Source: Halomonas sp. (GTDB lineage: Bacteria; Pseudomonadota; Gammaproteobacteria; Pseudomonadales; Halomonadaceae). Taken from it: a stretch of 36,602 nt of DNA. The notes below the pieces were generated by a model. The model ran no database searches, had not been told where the DNA came from, and saw only the letters and a program-made list of their open reading frames with translations. Each line of letters opens with the position of its first letter. Position 1 is the first letter of the stretch. Location of the stretch: positions 1-36,602 of the forward strand of contig NZ_JACUUD010000022.1 of assembly GCF_014859505.1 (NCBI RefSeq), written 5' to 3'. Shown piece after piece: positions 1 through 7,812 of the stretch. Made by a program: the position numbers and the translations under genes.

Positions 1-2
1 TA

Positions 3-698
3 GAGCGGGGCCTGCTGGCGCTGCAGGGCCCGCAGGCCGCCGAGGTCATGGCGCGCCTCTGCCCGGCAGCCTGCGAGATGGTCTTCATGCAGCATGGTCA
101 CTTCGAGATCGAGGGTATCCCGGTCTGGGTCAGCCGCAGCGGCTATACGGGCGAGGATGGCTTCGAGGTCTCGGTGGCGGCCGAGCAGAGCGAGGCCCTG
201 GCGCGCCGCCTGCTGGCCGAGCCGGAGGTGGAGGCGATCGGCCTGGGAGCGCGGGACTCGCTGCGCCTGGAGGCGGGGCTCTGCCTCTACGGCCATGATA
301 TCGACACCCAGACCACGCCGGTGGAGGCGGGGCTGATCTGGGCCATCGGCAAGCCACGCCGCCGGGGTGGGGATCGTGCCGGCGGCTTCCCCGGGGCGGA
401 TGTGATCCTGCACCAGGTAGAGGCGAAGGATCATCGGCGCAAGCGGGTCGGCCTGCTGGGCGAGGGGCGCGCCCCGGTGCGCGAGGGCACCGAGCTCTTC
501 GATGCCGACGGCAACCGCGTCGGTGTCGTCACCTCCGGCGGCTTCGGCCCCAGCGTCGGTCAGCCGGTCGCCATGGGTTATGTGGCCCTGGAACAGGCGG
601 AGCTCGGTACCCGGGTGTTTGCCGACGTTCGCGGCAAGCGCCTGCCGATGTCGGTGAGCCGGATGCCCTTTGTAACGCCGGGCTACCATCGCGGCTGA
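3..698 (+). CDS. gcvT: Aminomethyltransferase GcvT (glycine cleavage T protein), 3' part
   Basis: The reading frame is open from base 3 and starts outside the window; 231 C-terminal residues are visible of a family near 365. GcvT takes the aminomethyl group from the lipoylated H protein, passes its carbon to tetrahydrofolate and releases ammonia. Family landmarks are the segment SGYTGEDGFEV, the run GLGARDSLRLEAGLCLYGHD, the C-terminal barrel segment GFPGADVI and the closing VTSGGFGPSVG and PVAMGYV. These separate it from the related YgfZ protein, which is also in this window. The rest of the gene and any gcvH/gcvP partners would lie to the left. A UUCG-loop hairpin follows the stop. Confidence 0.96.
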   Translation, partial: ERGLLALQGPQAAEVMARLCPAACEMVFMQHGHFEIEGIPVWVSRSGYTGEDGFEVSVAAEQSEALARRLLAEPEVEAIGLGARDSLRLEAGLCLYGHDIDTQTTPVEAGLIWAIGKPRRRGGDRAGGFPGADVILHQVEAKDHRRKRVGLLGEGRAPVREGTELFDADGNRVGVVTSGGFGPSVGQPVAMGYVALEQAELGTRVFADVRGKRLPMSVSRMPFVTPGYHRG

Positions 699-720
699 TC
701 GTTGGCCTTCATGAACATAG

Positions 721-744
721 AGCGGCCACCTTCGGGTGGCTGTT
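721..744 (+). terminator. Hairpin after gcvT with TTCG loop, possible terminator
   Basis: A perfect 6-bp stem, GCCACC / GGTGGC (725-730 and 735-740), encloses the stable tetraloop TTCG. With G-U pairs the stem extends to about 10 bp (721-744). It sits 26 bases after the gcvT stop, in the space between gcvT and the convergent alkB. There is only a short T tract, so termination strength is uncertain. Confidence 0.5.
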
Positions 745-749
745 CTACG

Positions 750-762
750 ACAGGGACCCTGT
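750..762. repeat. 13-bp interrupted palindrome
   Basis: ACAGGG-A-CCCTGT is a perfect inverted repeat in the convergent gcvT/alkB spacer, just left of the TTATACCGTTA motif at 770-780. It could be a protein-binding site. Nothing else supports a function. Confidence 0.35.
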
Positions 763-780
763 TCCATCTTTATACCGTTA
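762..780. repeat. Bipartite intergenic motif, copy 1 (TTCCA-N3-TTATACCGTTA)
   Basis: This AT-rich 19-bp element matches another at 19805-19823 at 16 of 19 positions; only the 3-base spacer differs. It lies in the convergent spacer between gcvT and alkB. I do not recognise it as a known operator. Confidence 0.45.
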
Positions 781-827
781 ACTACCTGTTGTGCACTCCA
801 GGGTAAACGCAACGCCACTCTCAGCGC

Positions 828-1424
828 TCAGCCTTGCACCCGACGAAACGTCAGGCTGATGCGCAGGCCCGGGATCCGCCGCGGGAGCAGGGCGTGTTGC
901 AGCCTTTCCTGGGTGCCGGGGCCCATCACCAGCAGGCTGTCATGGGGTAGCCAGGCATTGAAGGCCGGAGCGCGACGGTCCTTCCAGCGAAAGCGCAGCG
1001 GGCGCTCGGCGCCCAGCGAGACGGCGGCGATCAGCGGGTCCTGGCCAAGCTCGGGTTCGTCGTCGCTGTGCCAGCCCATGCGCTCCTCGCCACCGGCATA
1101 GCGGTTGAGCAGTACGCTGTTGAAGTGGCATTCGGTGCCGGTCATCGCCAGGGCGATGATCACCAGGTCCCGGAGCTCGGCCACGGCCGGGTGCCAGGGC
1201 TCGGGGAGGAAATCGCGGCCCGAATAGCGGTAGCAAGCCTCGGGGTCGCCCATCCACACCTGGCAGCGCGGGATGGGGTGCTCGCGGCCATAGAGGCGCA
1301 GGCTCGGGCGCTGCCAGCTCAATTCGGCATCGAGGATGGCCAGGAGTCGGGTGGCAACGGGCTCCCCCAGCAGGGGAGTCGTGAGCCAAAGGGGCGGGTC
1401 GGGCAGCAGGGTCTCGGTCGGCAT
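828..1424 (-). CDS. alkB: AlkB-like 2-oxoglutarate/Fe(II) dioxygenase (alkylated DNA repair)
   Basis: 198 residues. Family members oxidatively remove methyl groups from 1-methyladenine and 3-methylcytosine in DNA or RNA. The iron triad is visible as H119-x-D121 (in GWHSDDE) and H177, and the 2-oxoglutarate-binding arginines as R188 and R194 in RISLTFRR. The block NSVLLNRYAGGEERMGWHSD resembles the ALKBH2/ALKBH3 branch more than E. coli AlkB (216 aa). The start is set at MPTETLLP because the longer frame upstream only shadows the PAP2 gene. It is the last gene of the leftward group, 50 bases after the PAP2 stop. No Ada/LexA-type site was seen upstream. Confidence 0.93.
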   Translation of the reverse strand: MPTETLLPDPPLWLTTPLLGEPVATRLLAILDAELSWQRPSLRLYGREHPIPRCQVWMGDPEACYRYSGRDFLPEPWHPAVAELRDLVIIALAMTGTECHFNSVLLNRYAGGEERMGWHSDDEPELGQDPLIAAVSLGAERPLRFRWKDRRAPAFNAWLPHDSLLVMGPGTQERLQHALLPRRIPGLRISLTFRRVQG

Positions 1425-1474
1425 CGTCCAAGGATGCCATGGCGCTGCTGATGCGACGAGCCGCGCGACGAGCG

Positions 1475-2017
1475 TCAGCCGAGCAGGGCCAGGCTCACGC
1501 AGGCAAACAGAAGCCCGAGCAGGGCGCCGGCAACCACGTCGCTCAGGTAGTGCAGGCCGAGGCCGACCCGGGAGAGGGCGATCAGCGCAACCAGCGGCAC
1601 CAGCCAGGGCGCGAGCCAGGGGAGATGGCTCGTGGTCAGCGCCAGGAACATCATCGCATGCATGGTGTGGCCGCTGGGAAAGCTGTAGCGGTCGCGGGCC
1701 GGTTCGCTGCAGCGCACATTGCCCACGAAGGTGATGAAGGGGCGCTCCCGGCACAGCCGCGTCTTCACCAGGCGGTAGACGGCGATGGCGATCAGGGCCG
1801 TCAGGGTGTATTGCAGCAGGTGCCGCCAGCCGCCACTCTCCTGCAGCAGCGGCTGGGCGAGCACGAGGATCACCCAGGCGGGCCAGTCGCCGAGCCTGCT
1901 GGCCAGGCGCAGCAGCCCGAGCCAGGGGCGATAGAGGTTGAGACGACCGATGCGCTGGCAGAGTCGCCATTCCAGCAGGTCGAGGCGGTCAAGCAGGGCG
2001 GGGGCGCGTGTGTCCAT
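1475..2017 (-). CDS. PAP2-family membrane phosphatase
   Basis: 180 residues with all three PAP2 signatures: K85-x6-R92-P93 (KTRLCRERP), P114-SGH117, and S149-R150-x5-H156-x3-D160 (SRVGLGLHYLSD). Several hydrophobic segments place it in the inner membrane. Family members dephosphorylate lipid phosphates such as undecaprenyl pyrophosphate, phosphatidate or phosphatidylglycerol phosphate; the substrate cannot be read from sequence. The start MDTRAPA is preceded by GGGAGA at good spacing and lies 29 bases inside the end of the glycosyltransferase gene. That overlap suggests translational coupling and perhaps a shared lipid or glycolipid role. Confidence 0.9.
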   Translation of the reverse strand: MDTRAPALLDRLDLLEWRLCQRIGRLNLYRPWLGLLRLASRLGDWPAWVILVLAQPLLQESGGWRHLLQYTLTALIAIAVYRLVKTRLCRERPFITFVGNVRCSEPARDRYSFPSGHTMHAMMFLALTTSHLPWLAPWLVPLVALIALSRVGLGLHYLSDVVAGALLGLLFACVSLALLG

Positions 2018-3149
2018 GGGGTGTCTCCCGTGCGTTGTCGAGGGTGTAGAGGAAGGTGTCGGCGATCGCCGGCCAGCCGTAGGCCAGTGCCCGCTCGCGG
2101 GCATTTCGCCCCAGGCGGGCCCTTCGGGCCGGCTGCTGGCAGAGGGTGACGGCGGCCTCCCGAAAGCCGCCAGCGTCATCCACCGCCAGCGCCATGCCGT
2201 TGAGGTCGTGGTCGATCAGTTCGGCGCCGGCGGCATGGCGGAAGGCCACCGCGGCCAGTCCGCTGGCCATGGCCTCGAGCAGCACGTTGCCCCAGGTCTC
2301 GGAGAGCGAGGGGAACACGAAGAGGTCGGCGCTGGCATAGTGGCGCGCCAGGGCGTCGGCGGGGATGAAGCCGGTGAAGTGGGCATGGGGCAGCGAGGCC
2401 GCCAGGGCCTTGCGTCCCGGGCCGTCGCCGACGATGACGATGCGGGCATCCGGGCGGGCCTCGCCGATGGCCACGCAGCTCTCCCGCAGCAGCGTCAGGT
2501 TCTTCTCCGGGGCCAGGCGGCCCACGTGGAGGATGACCGGGGTGTGTTCGCCGGCTCCCCAGCGGGCGCGCAGGTCGGGGTCGCGATGGGCCGGCGAGAA
2601 GCGCTCGCCGTCGATGCCGCGTGCCATGACCCGCACCTCCCGGAAGCCGTCTTCCGTGAGCTCATCGGCCTGCCGGTGGGTCGGCACCAGGGTGGCCTGG
2701 CTGCGGTTGTGGAAGGTGCGTAGCCTCCGCCGCACCGGGCCGCTCAGCCAGGGAATGCCGTAGTCCTGGCAGTAGTGGTCGAAGTTGGTGTGCCAGCCGG
2801 CAACGCAAGGAATGCCCAGGCGTTTGGCGACGCCCTGGGCCGACCAGCCCAGCGGCCCCTGGGTGGCCAGATAGACCACGTCGGGACGCTGTTCGCGCCA
2901 GAATTCACCGAGGCGGCGGGCGGCGGGGAGCCCCAGCCTCACCTCCCGATAGCCGGGCAGGGAGACTCCGCGTACCCGCAGTTCGGCCTCCATGCCGTCG
3001 CTGCGCGGAGGCGCAGGGATGACCGGCCTCGGGCGCACCAGTTGCAGGCGATGGCCTCGGGCAAGGGCTTCCCGGCTCAGGTGACCCAGGGTGTGGGCGA
3101 CGCCGTTGATCTCCGGTGCCCAGGTCTCGCTGACCAGACAGATACGCAT
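1989..3149 (-). CDS. GT4-family glycosyltransferase
   Basis: 386 residues, GT-B fold. The N-terminus RICLVSETWAPEINGVAHTL is typical of the GT4 branch that includes plant/cyanobacterial SqdX and bacterial mannosyl- and glucosyltransferases. The nucleotide-sugar domain shows HVGRLAPEKN and the E-x7-E motif in SLSETWGNVLLEAM. It probably transfers a sugar to a lipid or polyol acceptor at the membrane surface; donor and acceptor are unknown. Two in-frame ATGs lie six bases apart (3155 and 3149). I chose 3149 because GGGGA stands just before it at usable spacing, while the other start has no room for a ribosome site. The end overlaps the PAP2 gene. Confidence 0.88.
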   Translation of the reverse strand: MRICLVSETWAPEINGVAHTLGHLSREALARGHRLQLVRPRPVIPAPPRSDGMEAELRVRGVSLPGYREVRLGLPAARRLGEFWREQRPDVVYLATQGPLGWSAQGVAKRLGIPCVAGWHTNFDHYCQDYGIPWLSGPVRRRLRTFHNRSQATLVPTHRQADELTEDGFREVRVMARGIDGERFSPAHRDPDLRARWGAGEHTPVILHVGRLAPEKNLTLLRESCVAIGEARPDARIVIVGDGPGRKALAASLPHAHFTGFIPADALARHYASADLFVFPSLSETWGNVLLEAMASGLAAVAFRHAAGAELIDHDLNGMALAVDDAGGFREAAVTLCQQPARRARLGRNARERALAYGWPAIADTFLYTLDNARETPHGHTRPRPA

Positions 3150-3217
3150 GTGCATCCCCGCGGCGTGGCGGGCCCGTCTTGGGCCCCGTCACAGGCGAGA
3201 ATGCAGAAACGCGATGA

Positions 3218-3238
3218 CACCCCGGCGTCGCCGGGGTG
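3218..3238 (-). terminator. 9-bp GC-rich hairpin after the LysM/LytM gene
   Basis: CACCCCGGC-GTC-GCCGGGGTG is a perfect inverted repeat, 18 bases beyond the stop of the LysM/LytM lipoprotein gene and ahead of the glycosyltransferase. The leftward strand continues TCATCGCGTTTC, a weak T tract, so it may attenuate rather than fully stop transcription. Confidence 0.5.
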
Positions 3239-3256
3239 ACGGTTAGGTGACGCGCT

Positions 3257-4195
3257 TCAGCGCAGCACGCGGCGTGGATCGACGGGCTTGCCGCCGTGAC
3301 GCAGGTCGAACAGCAGGTCATAGCGTTCGCTGGCGCTGCTGTAGCCCACCTCACACACCGGGGTGCCCCGGCTGACTCGGTCCCCGTTGGCCACCAGAGG
3401 CTTCTCGCACAGGGCGTAGACGCTTTGGAGGTTGTCGGCGTGGTGGACGATCACCACCTGCCCCAGTTGGCGCATGCTGTCGGCGAAACGTACCTCGCCG
3501 TCGGCGACCGCGCTGGCCTGGGCGCCGCGATTGGTGGCCAGCAGCATCGGCTGCAGGGTGCCGCGGCCGTCGGCGCCGAAGGCGCGCACGATGCGGTAGT
3601 CCTCCAGTGGCCAGGGCCAGTTGCGAGCCGAGCGGGGCAGGTCGCCTGGGGGGGGCAGGCTGGCCCGGGCCGGCGCCGGGGCGCTGCTCGAACCGCCACT
3701 AGACCCGGTGGATGCCGAACGACCGGCGATGGCCGTGCCTGCGCTCGCGAGGGGCACCTGTAGCACCTGGCCGACCCTCAGGGCGGTGGGCTCGACGCCG
3801 GGGTTGGCGGCCTGGATGCGCGATGAGCGGGTGTTGAAGCGTCGCGCGATGCTCGAGTAGGTGTCGCCGGGGCGCACCTGGTAGCGGTAGGGCCCCCCTG
3901 AGGGGGCACGCTCCTGCTGGGTCGGCATCAGCAGGCGCTGGCCCACGGCGAGCCGCCTCGAATCGGCGTCGGGGTTGAAGCGCTGCAGCCGTTCCAGGGG
4001 CACGTTGCCGCGCCGGGCAATCTCGCCCAGGGTGTCGCCGCGCTGAACCACCACCCAGCCTCCGCTCTCCGCGGTGCTGGCGCTGCGCACGCTGTCGGGG
4101 GCGTCCGGCCGTGAGGCACACCCACCCAGCAGCAGCGTTGCCAGCATCAACGCGAGAGCGAGTCGTCCTTTTCCTGCCACAGGGCGTTCAGCCAT
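3257..4195 (-). CDS. LysM/LytM (M23-like) outer-membrane lipoprotein, NlpD/EnvC type
   Basis: 312 residues. The signal peptide ends in a lipobox LLGGC26, so the mature protein is probably a lipoprotein. Two LysM peptidoglycan-binding domains follow (about 47-91 and 103-148), then an Ala/Ser/Pro linker and an M23/LytM domain (about 205-310). The LytM zinc ligands appear to be missing: there is no HxxxD near PMLLATNRG, and the HxH region reads HHADNLQSVYALCE. This resembles NlpD and EnvC, which activate cell-wall amidases instead of cutting peptidoglycan. The start MAERP follows AAGGAG and overlaps the upstream acyltransferase by 49 bases. It is not the rpoS-linked nlpD by context. Confidence 0.88.
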   Translation of the reverse strand: MAERPVAGKGRLALALMLATLLLGGCASRPDAPDSVRSASTAESGGWVVVQRGDTLGEIARRGNVPLERLQRFNPDADSRRLAVGQRLLMPTQQERAPSGGPYRYQVRPGDTYSSIARRFNTRSSRIQAANPGVEPTALRVGQVLQVPLASAGTAIAGRSASTGSSGGSSSAPAPARASLPPPGDLPRSARNWPWPLEDYRIVRAFGADGRGTLQPMLLATNRGAQASAVADGEVRFADSMRQLGQVVIVHHADNLQSVYALCEKPLVANGDRVSRGTPVCEVGYSSASERYDLLFDLRHGGKPVDPRRVLR

Positions 4196-5013
4196 GAGTG
4201 GAACCGCTCCTTGAAGTCCGGATCGTCCTGATAGTCTCCCTCGAGCATCCAGTCGGGGATCGGCAGGATACGCGTCTTCATGACCACGCGCTGCTCCTGT
4301 CCGCACAGGAAGGCCCAGAAGGTGGGATTGGGGTTGTCATAGCTCAGGGTCACGTCAAGGATCCCTTCCAGACGATCGCCGAGCAGGTTGAGCACCTGGG
4401 CGATGCCGCCGGCCCTGGGGCGCAACAGCTCGCGAAAGGGCGCCCCCTGGGCCTCGCGCTTGGCCGGGGTGAACCGGGTGCCCTCGAGAAAATTGAAGAT
4501 GGCGATGGGGGCCTCCCTGGCGCGACGGCACATCCGCTCGGTGGCCTCCTGGTCGCGCCGAGCTAGGTGGGGATGGCGTGCCCGCTGTTCCGCGTTCATG
4601 CGGCGCATGAAGGGGTACTCCAGGGCCCACCAGGCGAGACCCACGATGGGGACCCAGATCAGCTGACGCTTGAGGAAGAAGCGCGGCATGGGGATGCGCC
4701 GATGCAGCGCGAAGAACAGCACGAAGATGTCGGTCCAGCTGCGGTGGTTGGAGATCACCAGCCACCACTGATTGCGGCCGAGTCCCTCGGGGATCTCGAG
4801 CTCGAAGTGAGGCTTGAGCCAGCGTCGCATCCACCACAGGTTGACGCCAATCCAGTTCAGGGCCAGTGCGTTGAGTCCCTGTAGCACCCGTCGGCGCAGG
4901 GCACGCCCGGGAGTTACCAGCTTGAGCAGGGTGAGCAGGATCAGGGGCACGCCCCAGAACAGGGTGTTGACGGTGAGCAGCAAGAGGCTGACGAGGCCCT
5001 TGAGGGTCTGCAT
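4147..5013 (-). CDS. YihG-like 1-acyl-glycerol-3-phosphate acyltransferase (PlsC family)
   Basis: 288 residues. A hydrophobic N-terminal segment (about 5-32) would anchor it in the inner membrane. The catalytic HX4D motif is NH90RSWTD95, and the acceptor-binding block is F175LEGTR180. The overall pattern resembles E. coli YihG (310 aa), a PlsC homologue able to acylate lysophosphatidate and affect fatty-acid composition of phospholipids. It is the first gene of the leftward group. The following lipoprotein gene starts inside it, so the two are probably co-translated. Confidence 0.88.
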   Translation of the reverse strand: MQTLKGLVSLLLLTVNTLFWGVPLILLTLLKLVTPGRALRRRVLQGLNALALNWIGVNLWWMRRWLKPHFELEIPEGLGRNQWWLVISNHRSWTDIFVLFFALHRRIPMPRFFLKRQLIWVPIVGLAWWALEYPFMRRMNAEQRARHPHLARRDQEATERMCRRAREAPIAIFNFLEGTRFTPAKREAQGAPFRELLRPRAGGIAQVLNLLGDRLEGILDVTLSYDNPNPTFWAFLCGQEQRVVMKTRILPIPDWMLEGDYQDDPDFKERFHSWLNALWQEKDDSLSR

Positions 5014-5093
5014 GCGTCACTCCGTGGACGAAGGGGCAGGAGAGGATCAGATGAGGCAATGCTAAAGGATCGTCGGGCGGCTGCCCAGCGTCA

Positions 5094-5990
5094 TCAGTCT
5101 TGCTCCTGCTCGGGATGGCCCAGCGTCTCCACCAGCACCTGACGCAGGGCCAGGGCGGCGGCGGAAAGTTCGCCGTGGGTGAACATCCCGACGGCGCGCT
5201 CGATGGCCGGGTCGTCCAGCGGCAGGCAGCGGGCGCCGAGCTCCTCCATCTGCTGCGCGCACAGCGAGGGCACCGCACTGACCCCGAGACCGCTGGCCAC
5301 CATGCGACCCACGGTGGCCAACTGGTGGCTCTCGAAGGCGGAGGGCAGGCGAATGCCGCGTTCGCCGAGCTGCTGCTCCAGTAGCCGGCGCACCATGGAG
5401 GGGCGCTGCAGCGCGATGAAGTCATGGGTCAGCAGGGTCTCCCAGCTGAGCCTATGGTGATGGGCCAGCAGCGAGCGGGAGGGTACTACGGCCACGAAGC
5501 GGTCGATGAACAGCGGTGTGAAGGTGAGGCTGCCCGCGGCCTCCGGCTCGAAGGCGATGCCCAGTTCCACCTGGCGGTCGCGTACCATGTCGATGACCTG
5601 CTCGTTGATCACGTCGTGAACCGTCACGTTGATGCGCGGATGCCGATTGCGAAAGACCATCAGCGCCGGCGGCAGAAGATTGCTGGCGAATGACGGCATG
5701 GTGGCCACCGTCAGGCGGCCCAGTTGGAGGGTGAAGCGCTGACGCATCAGTTCCTCGGTGTTGTCCCACTCCGCCAGTAGGCGCTTGGCCAGCGGGACGA
5801 AGGACTCCCCCTCCGGGGTGAGACGCACGCTGCGGGTGGTGCGGATCAGCAGGCGTCCGCCGAGGCTCTCCTCGAGCCCCTTGATGGCCAGGCTCAAGGC
5901 CGGCTGCGAGAGATGGAGCCGCTCGCAGGCCTGGGTGAAGCTCAGGGTCTGGGCCACGGCGAGAAAGGCGCGAAGCTGCTTGACGGTCAT
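5094..5990 (-). CDS. LysR-type transcriptional regulator next to scoAB
   Basis: 298 residues. The N-terminal winged helix-turn-helix contains FTQACERLHLSQPALSLAIK; a periplasmic-binding-like effector domain follows from about residue 90. It is divergent from scoA across 242 bases, the classic geometry for a LysR regulator controlling its neighbour, so acetoacetate or a CoA ester is a plausible effector (inference). The start at 5990 has no strong ribosome site. The promoter probably lies in the AT-rich tract upstream, where the leftward strand reads TATAAA at 6016-6011, giving a very short leader. Confidence 0.9.
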   Translation of the reverse strand: MTVKQLRAFLAVAQTLSFTQACERLHLSQPALSLAIKGLEESLGGRLLIRTTRSVRLTPEGESFVPLAKRLLAEWDNTEELMRQRFTLQLGRLTVATMPSFASNLLPPALMVFRNRHPRINVTVHDVINEQVIDMVRDRQVELGIAFEPEAAGSLTFTPLFIDRFVAVVPSRSLLAHHHRLSWETLLTHDFIALQRPSMVRRLLEQQLGERGIRLPSAFESHQLATVGRMVASGLGVSAVPSLCAQQMEELGARCLPLDDPAIERAVGMFTHGELSAAALALRQVLVETLGHPEQEQD

Positions 5991-6004
5991 CGCATGCTAC
6001 CAAG

Positions 6005-6062
6005 GTCAAATTTATAAGCTATTACAATCAATCAATAAAAAAAACAAACTTAACAAATATAT
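6005..6062. promoter_or_regulatory. AT-rich control region between the LysR gene and scoA
   Basis: About 58 bases are strongly AT-rich in an otherwise GC-rich window. The tract holds CAAT three times in tandem (6025-6036), an A8 run (6037-6044) and, on the minus strand, a possible -10 TATAAA (6016-6011) serving the LysR gene. It is a likely site for LysR binding and DNA bending. No clear T-N11-A dyad could be fixed by eye. Confidence 0.5.
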
Positions 6063-6148
6063 CGTCAGGGCCAACACTGTCTCCATCGTGTCCCGGGATC
6101 CGCTACCCTTCTTTGGCACGTTAGGTCCATGAGACTCACTCCCTGTTG

Positions 6149-6193
6149 ATCGCAACGTTCCATTGAGCGCAGCGTCCCACGCATCGCAACGTT
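6149..6193. repeat. Direct repeat ATCGCAACGTT upstream of scoA
   Basis: The 11-mer occurs at 6149-6159 and 6183-6193, starts 34 bases apart (about three helical turns), within 85 bases of the scoA start. The core AACGTT is itself a palindrome, and the first copy is part of GTTGATCGCAAC, an inverted repeat. This suits binding sites for the divergent LysR protein or another activator. Confidence 0.45.
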
Positions 6194-6232
6194 TTTTCAC
6201 AACATCTGTTCACAACAACATGAGGCGCCACT

Positions 6233-6934
6233 ATGGCCGGATTCGACAAGCGCGTTAACTCCTACGAAGAGGCAATGGCAGGCATCGAGAGCGGCATGAC
6301 CGTCGTTGCCGGCGGCTTCGGGCTCTGCGGCATCCCCGAGAACCTGATTGCCGAGATCAAGCGTCTCGGTGTCAAGGACCTCACCGTGATCTCCAACAAC
6401 TGCGGCGTCGACGGCTTCGGCCTGGGCCTGCTGCTGGAAGACAAGCAGATCTCGCGTTTCTTCGCCTCCTACGTGGGCGAGAATGCCTTGTTCGAGCAGC
6501 AGATGCTCAACGACGAGATCGAGGTGATTTTGACGCCTCAGGGCACCCTGGCCGAGAAGATGCGTGCCGGCGGTGCGGGCATTCCCGCCTTCTACACGGC
6601 CACCGGCTACGGCACGCCGATCGGCGATGGCAAGGAGGTGCGCGAGTTCAACGGCCGCCACTATATCCTCGAAGAGGCGTTCCACGCTGACTTCGCCATC
6701 GTCAAGGGCTGGAAGGCCGACCGTTTCGGCAACGTGGTCTACCGCGACACCGCCCAGAACTTCAACCCGCTGGCCGCCACCTGCGGCAAGATCACCGTGG
6801 TGGAAGTGGAGGAGATCGTCGAGCCGGGCGAACTGAGCCCCGATCAGATCCACACCCCGGGCATCTATGTCGACCGGATCATCCAGGGCAGCTTCGAGAA
6901 GCGCATCGAGAAGCGCACCGTCCGCGAGGCCTGA
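6233..6934 (+). CDS. scoA: Succinyl-CoA:3-ketoacid CoA-transferase subunit A
   Basis: 233 residues. With ScoB it moves CoA from succinyl-CoA to acetoacetate, yielding acetoacetyl-CoA for thiolysis or polyhydroxybutyrate synthesis. The CoA-transferase family I signature is G27GFGLCGIP35; the block [14 protein letters not shown] is typical of the SCOT branch rather than AtoD. GAGG stands 7 bases before the ATG. It is followed by scoB after 91 bases containing two hairpins. HbdH, the step before it in 3-hydroxybutyrate use, is encoded about 3.6 kb downstream. Confidence 0.95.
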   Translation: MAGFDKRVNSYEEAMAGIESGMTVVAGGFGLCGIPENLIAEIKRLGVKDLTVISNNCGVDGFGLGLLLEDKQISRFFASYVGENALFEQQMLNDEIEVILTPQGTLAEKMRAGGAGIPAFYTATGYGTPIGDGKEVREFNGRHYILEEAFHADFAIVKGWKADRFGNVVYRDTAQNFNPLAATCGKITVVEVEEIVEPGELSPDQIHTPGIYVDRIIQGSFEKRIEKRTVREA

Positions 6935-6955
6935 GGCCACCGCGATGCGTTGACG

Positions 6956-6999
6956 GCCGGCTCGGCCGGCGCTTCACCCTGAGCTTCTCCCCCGAAGCT
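6956..6999 (+). promoter_or_regulatory. Two stem-loops in the scoA-scoB spacer
   Basis: GCCGGC-TCG-GCCGGC (6956-6970) and AGCTTC-TCCCCC-GAAGCT (6982-6999) stand in tandem between scoA and scoB. They may set the ratio or stability of the two messages. They lack T tracts, and ScoA and ScoB act as a complex, so full termination here is unlikely. Confidence 0.4.
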
Positions 7000-7025
7000 G
7001 TTACATCGAACAACGAGGCAACAAG

Positions 7026-7685
7026 ATGGCACTTACTCGCGAACAGATGGCAATGCGCGTGGCGCGCGAACTCGAGGACGGCTTCTACGTCAACCTGGGC
7101 ATCGGCATCCCGACCCTGGTGGCGAACTATGTGCCGGACGGCATCGACGTGATGCTGCAGTCCGAGAACGGCCTGCTCGGCATGGGGCGTTTCCCCAGCG
7201 AGGAGGAGGTCGACGCCGACATGATCAATGCCGGCAAGCAGACGGTCACCGCTCGCCCCGGCGCGGCGATCTTCGACTCCGCCGAGTCCTTCGCCATGAT
7301 CCGCGGCGGCCATGTGGATCTGACCGTGCTCGGCGCCTTCGAGGTGGATCAGGAGGGCAACATCGCCTCCTGGATGGTGCCCGGCAAGCTGATCAAGGGC
7401 ATGGGCGGCGCCATGGACCTGGTGGCCGGTGCCGAGAACATCATCTGCACCATGACCCACGCCTCCAAGCACGGCGAGTCCAAGCTGCTCGAGAAGTGCA
7501 CCCTGCCACTGACCGGCGCAGGCTGCATCAACCGGGTGCTGACCGACCTGGCCTACCTGGAGATCAAGGATGGCGCCTTCCACCTCAAGGAGCGTGCACC
7601 GGGCGTCTCCGTGGAGGAGATCGTCGAGAAGACCTCCGGCAAGCTCATAGTGCCCGATCACGTGCCGGAGATGACCTTCGACTGA
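7026..7685 (+). CDS. scoB: Succinyl-CoA:3-ketoacid CoA-transferase subunit B
   Basis: 219 residues, the usual length. The catalytic glutamate that forms the enzyme-CoA thioester intermediate is E47 in SENGLLGMG. The N-terminal run YVNLGIGIPTLVANYVP is characteristic of the B subunit. GAGG precedes the ATG by 7 bases. It pairs with scoA in one operon, closed by a long GC-rich inverted repeat. Confidence 0.96.
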   Translation: MALTREQMAMRVARELEDGFYVNLGIGIPTLVANYVPDGIDVMLQSENGLLGMGRFPSEEEVDADMINAGKQTVTARPGAAIFDSAESFAMIRGGHVDLTVLGAFEVDQEGNIASWMVPGKLIKGMGGAMDLVAGAENIICTMTHASKHGESKLLEKCTLPLTGAGCINRVLTDLAYLEIKDGAFHLKERAPGVSVEEIVEKTSGKLIVPDHVPEMTFD

Positions 7686-7704
7686 TCACATAGGCTGTGT
7701 TCCT

Positions 7705-7737
7705 CGCCGGCCCGGACGCACTGCGTCCGGGCCGGCG
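7705..7737 (+). terminator. 16-bp perfect inverted repeat after scoB
   Basis: Arms at 7705-7720 and 7722-7737 are fully complementary; with a realistic 5-base loop the stem is 14 bp. It lies 20 bases after the scoB stop. No T tract follows, so it may act by blocking 3' decay or by bidirectional termination with the convergent gene at 7813. Confidence 0.65.
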
Positions 7738-7812
7738 TCGTCATGTCCGTCGTCATGGCGTTGTGGCAAGCGATGGGGGGGTAGCAGGAAATAAGGGTGT
7801 GGAACGTGTTGC

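Noticed and set aside
1425..1970. N-terminal extension of alkB into the PAP2 region
   Set aside because: The extension is a frame shadow of the PAP2 gene and has no resemblance to AlkB proteins.
4196..4306. 37-residue extension upstream of the LysM/LytM lipoprotein
   Set aside because: It would bury the lipoprotein signal peptide; the start at 4195 places the lipobox cysteine at residue 26 and has AAGGAG upstream.
6115..6135. TTGGCACG resembling the -24 element of a sigma-54 promoter upstream of scoA (as in E. coli ato)
   Set aside because: The -12 GC element is missing at the required distance.
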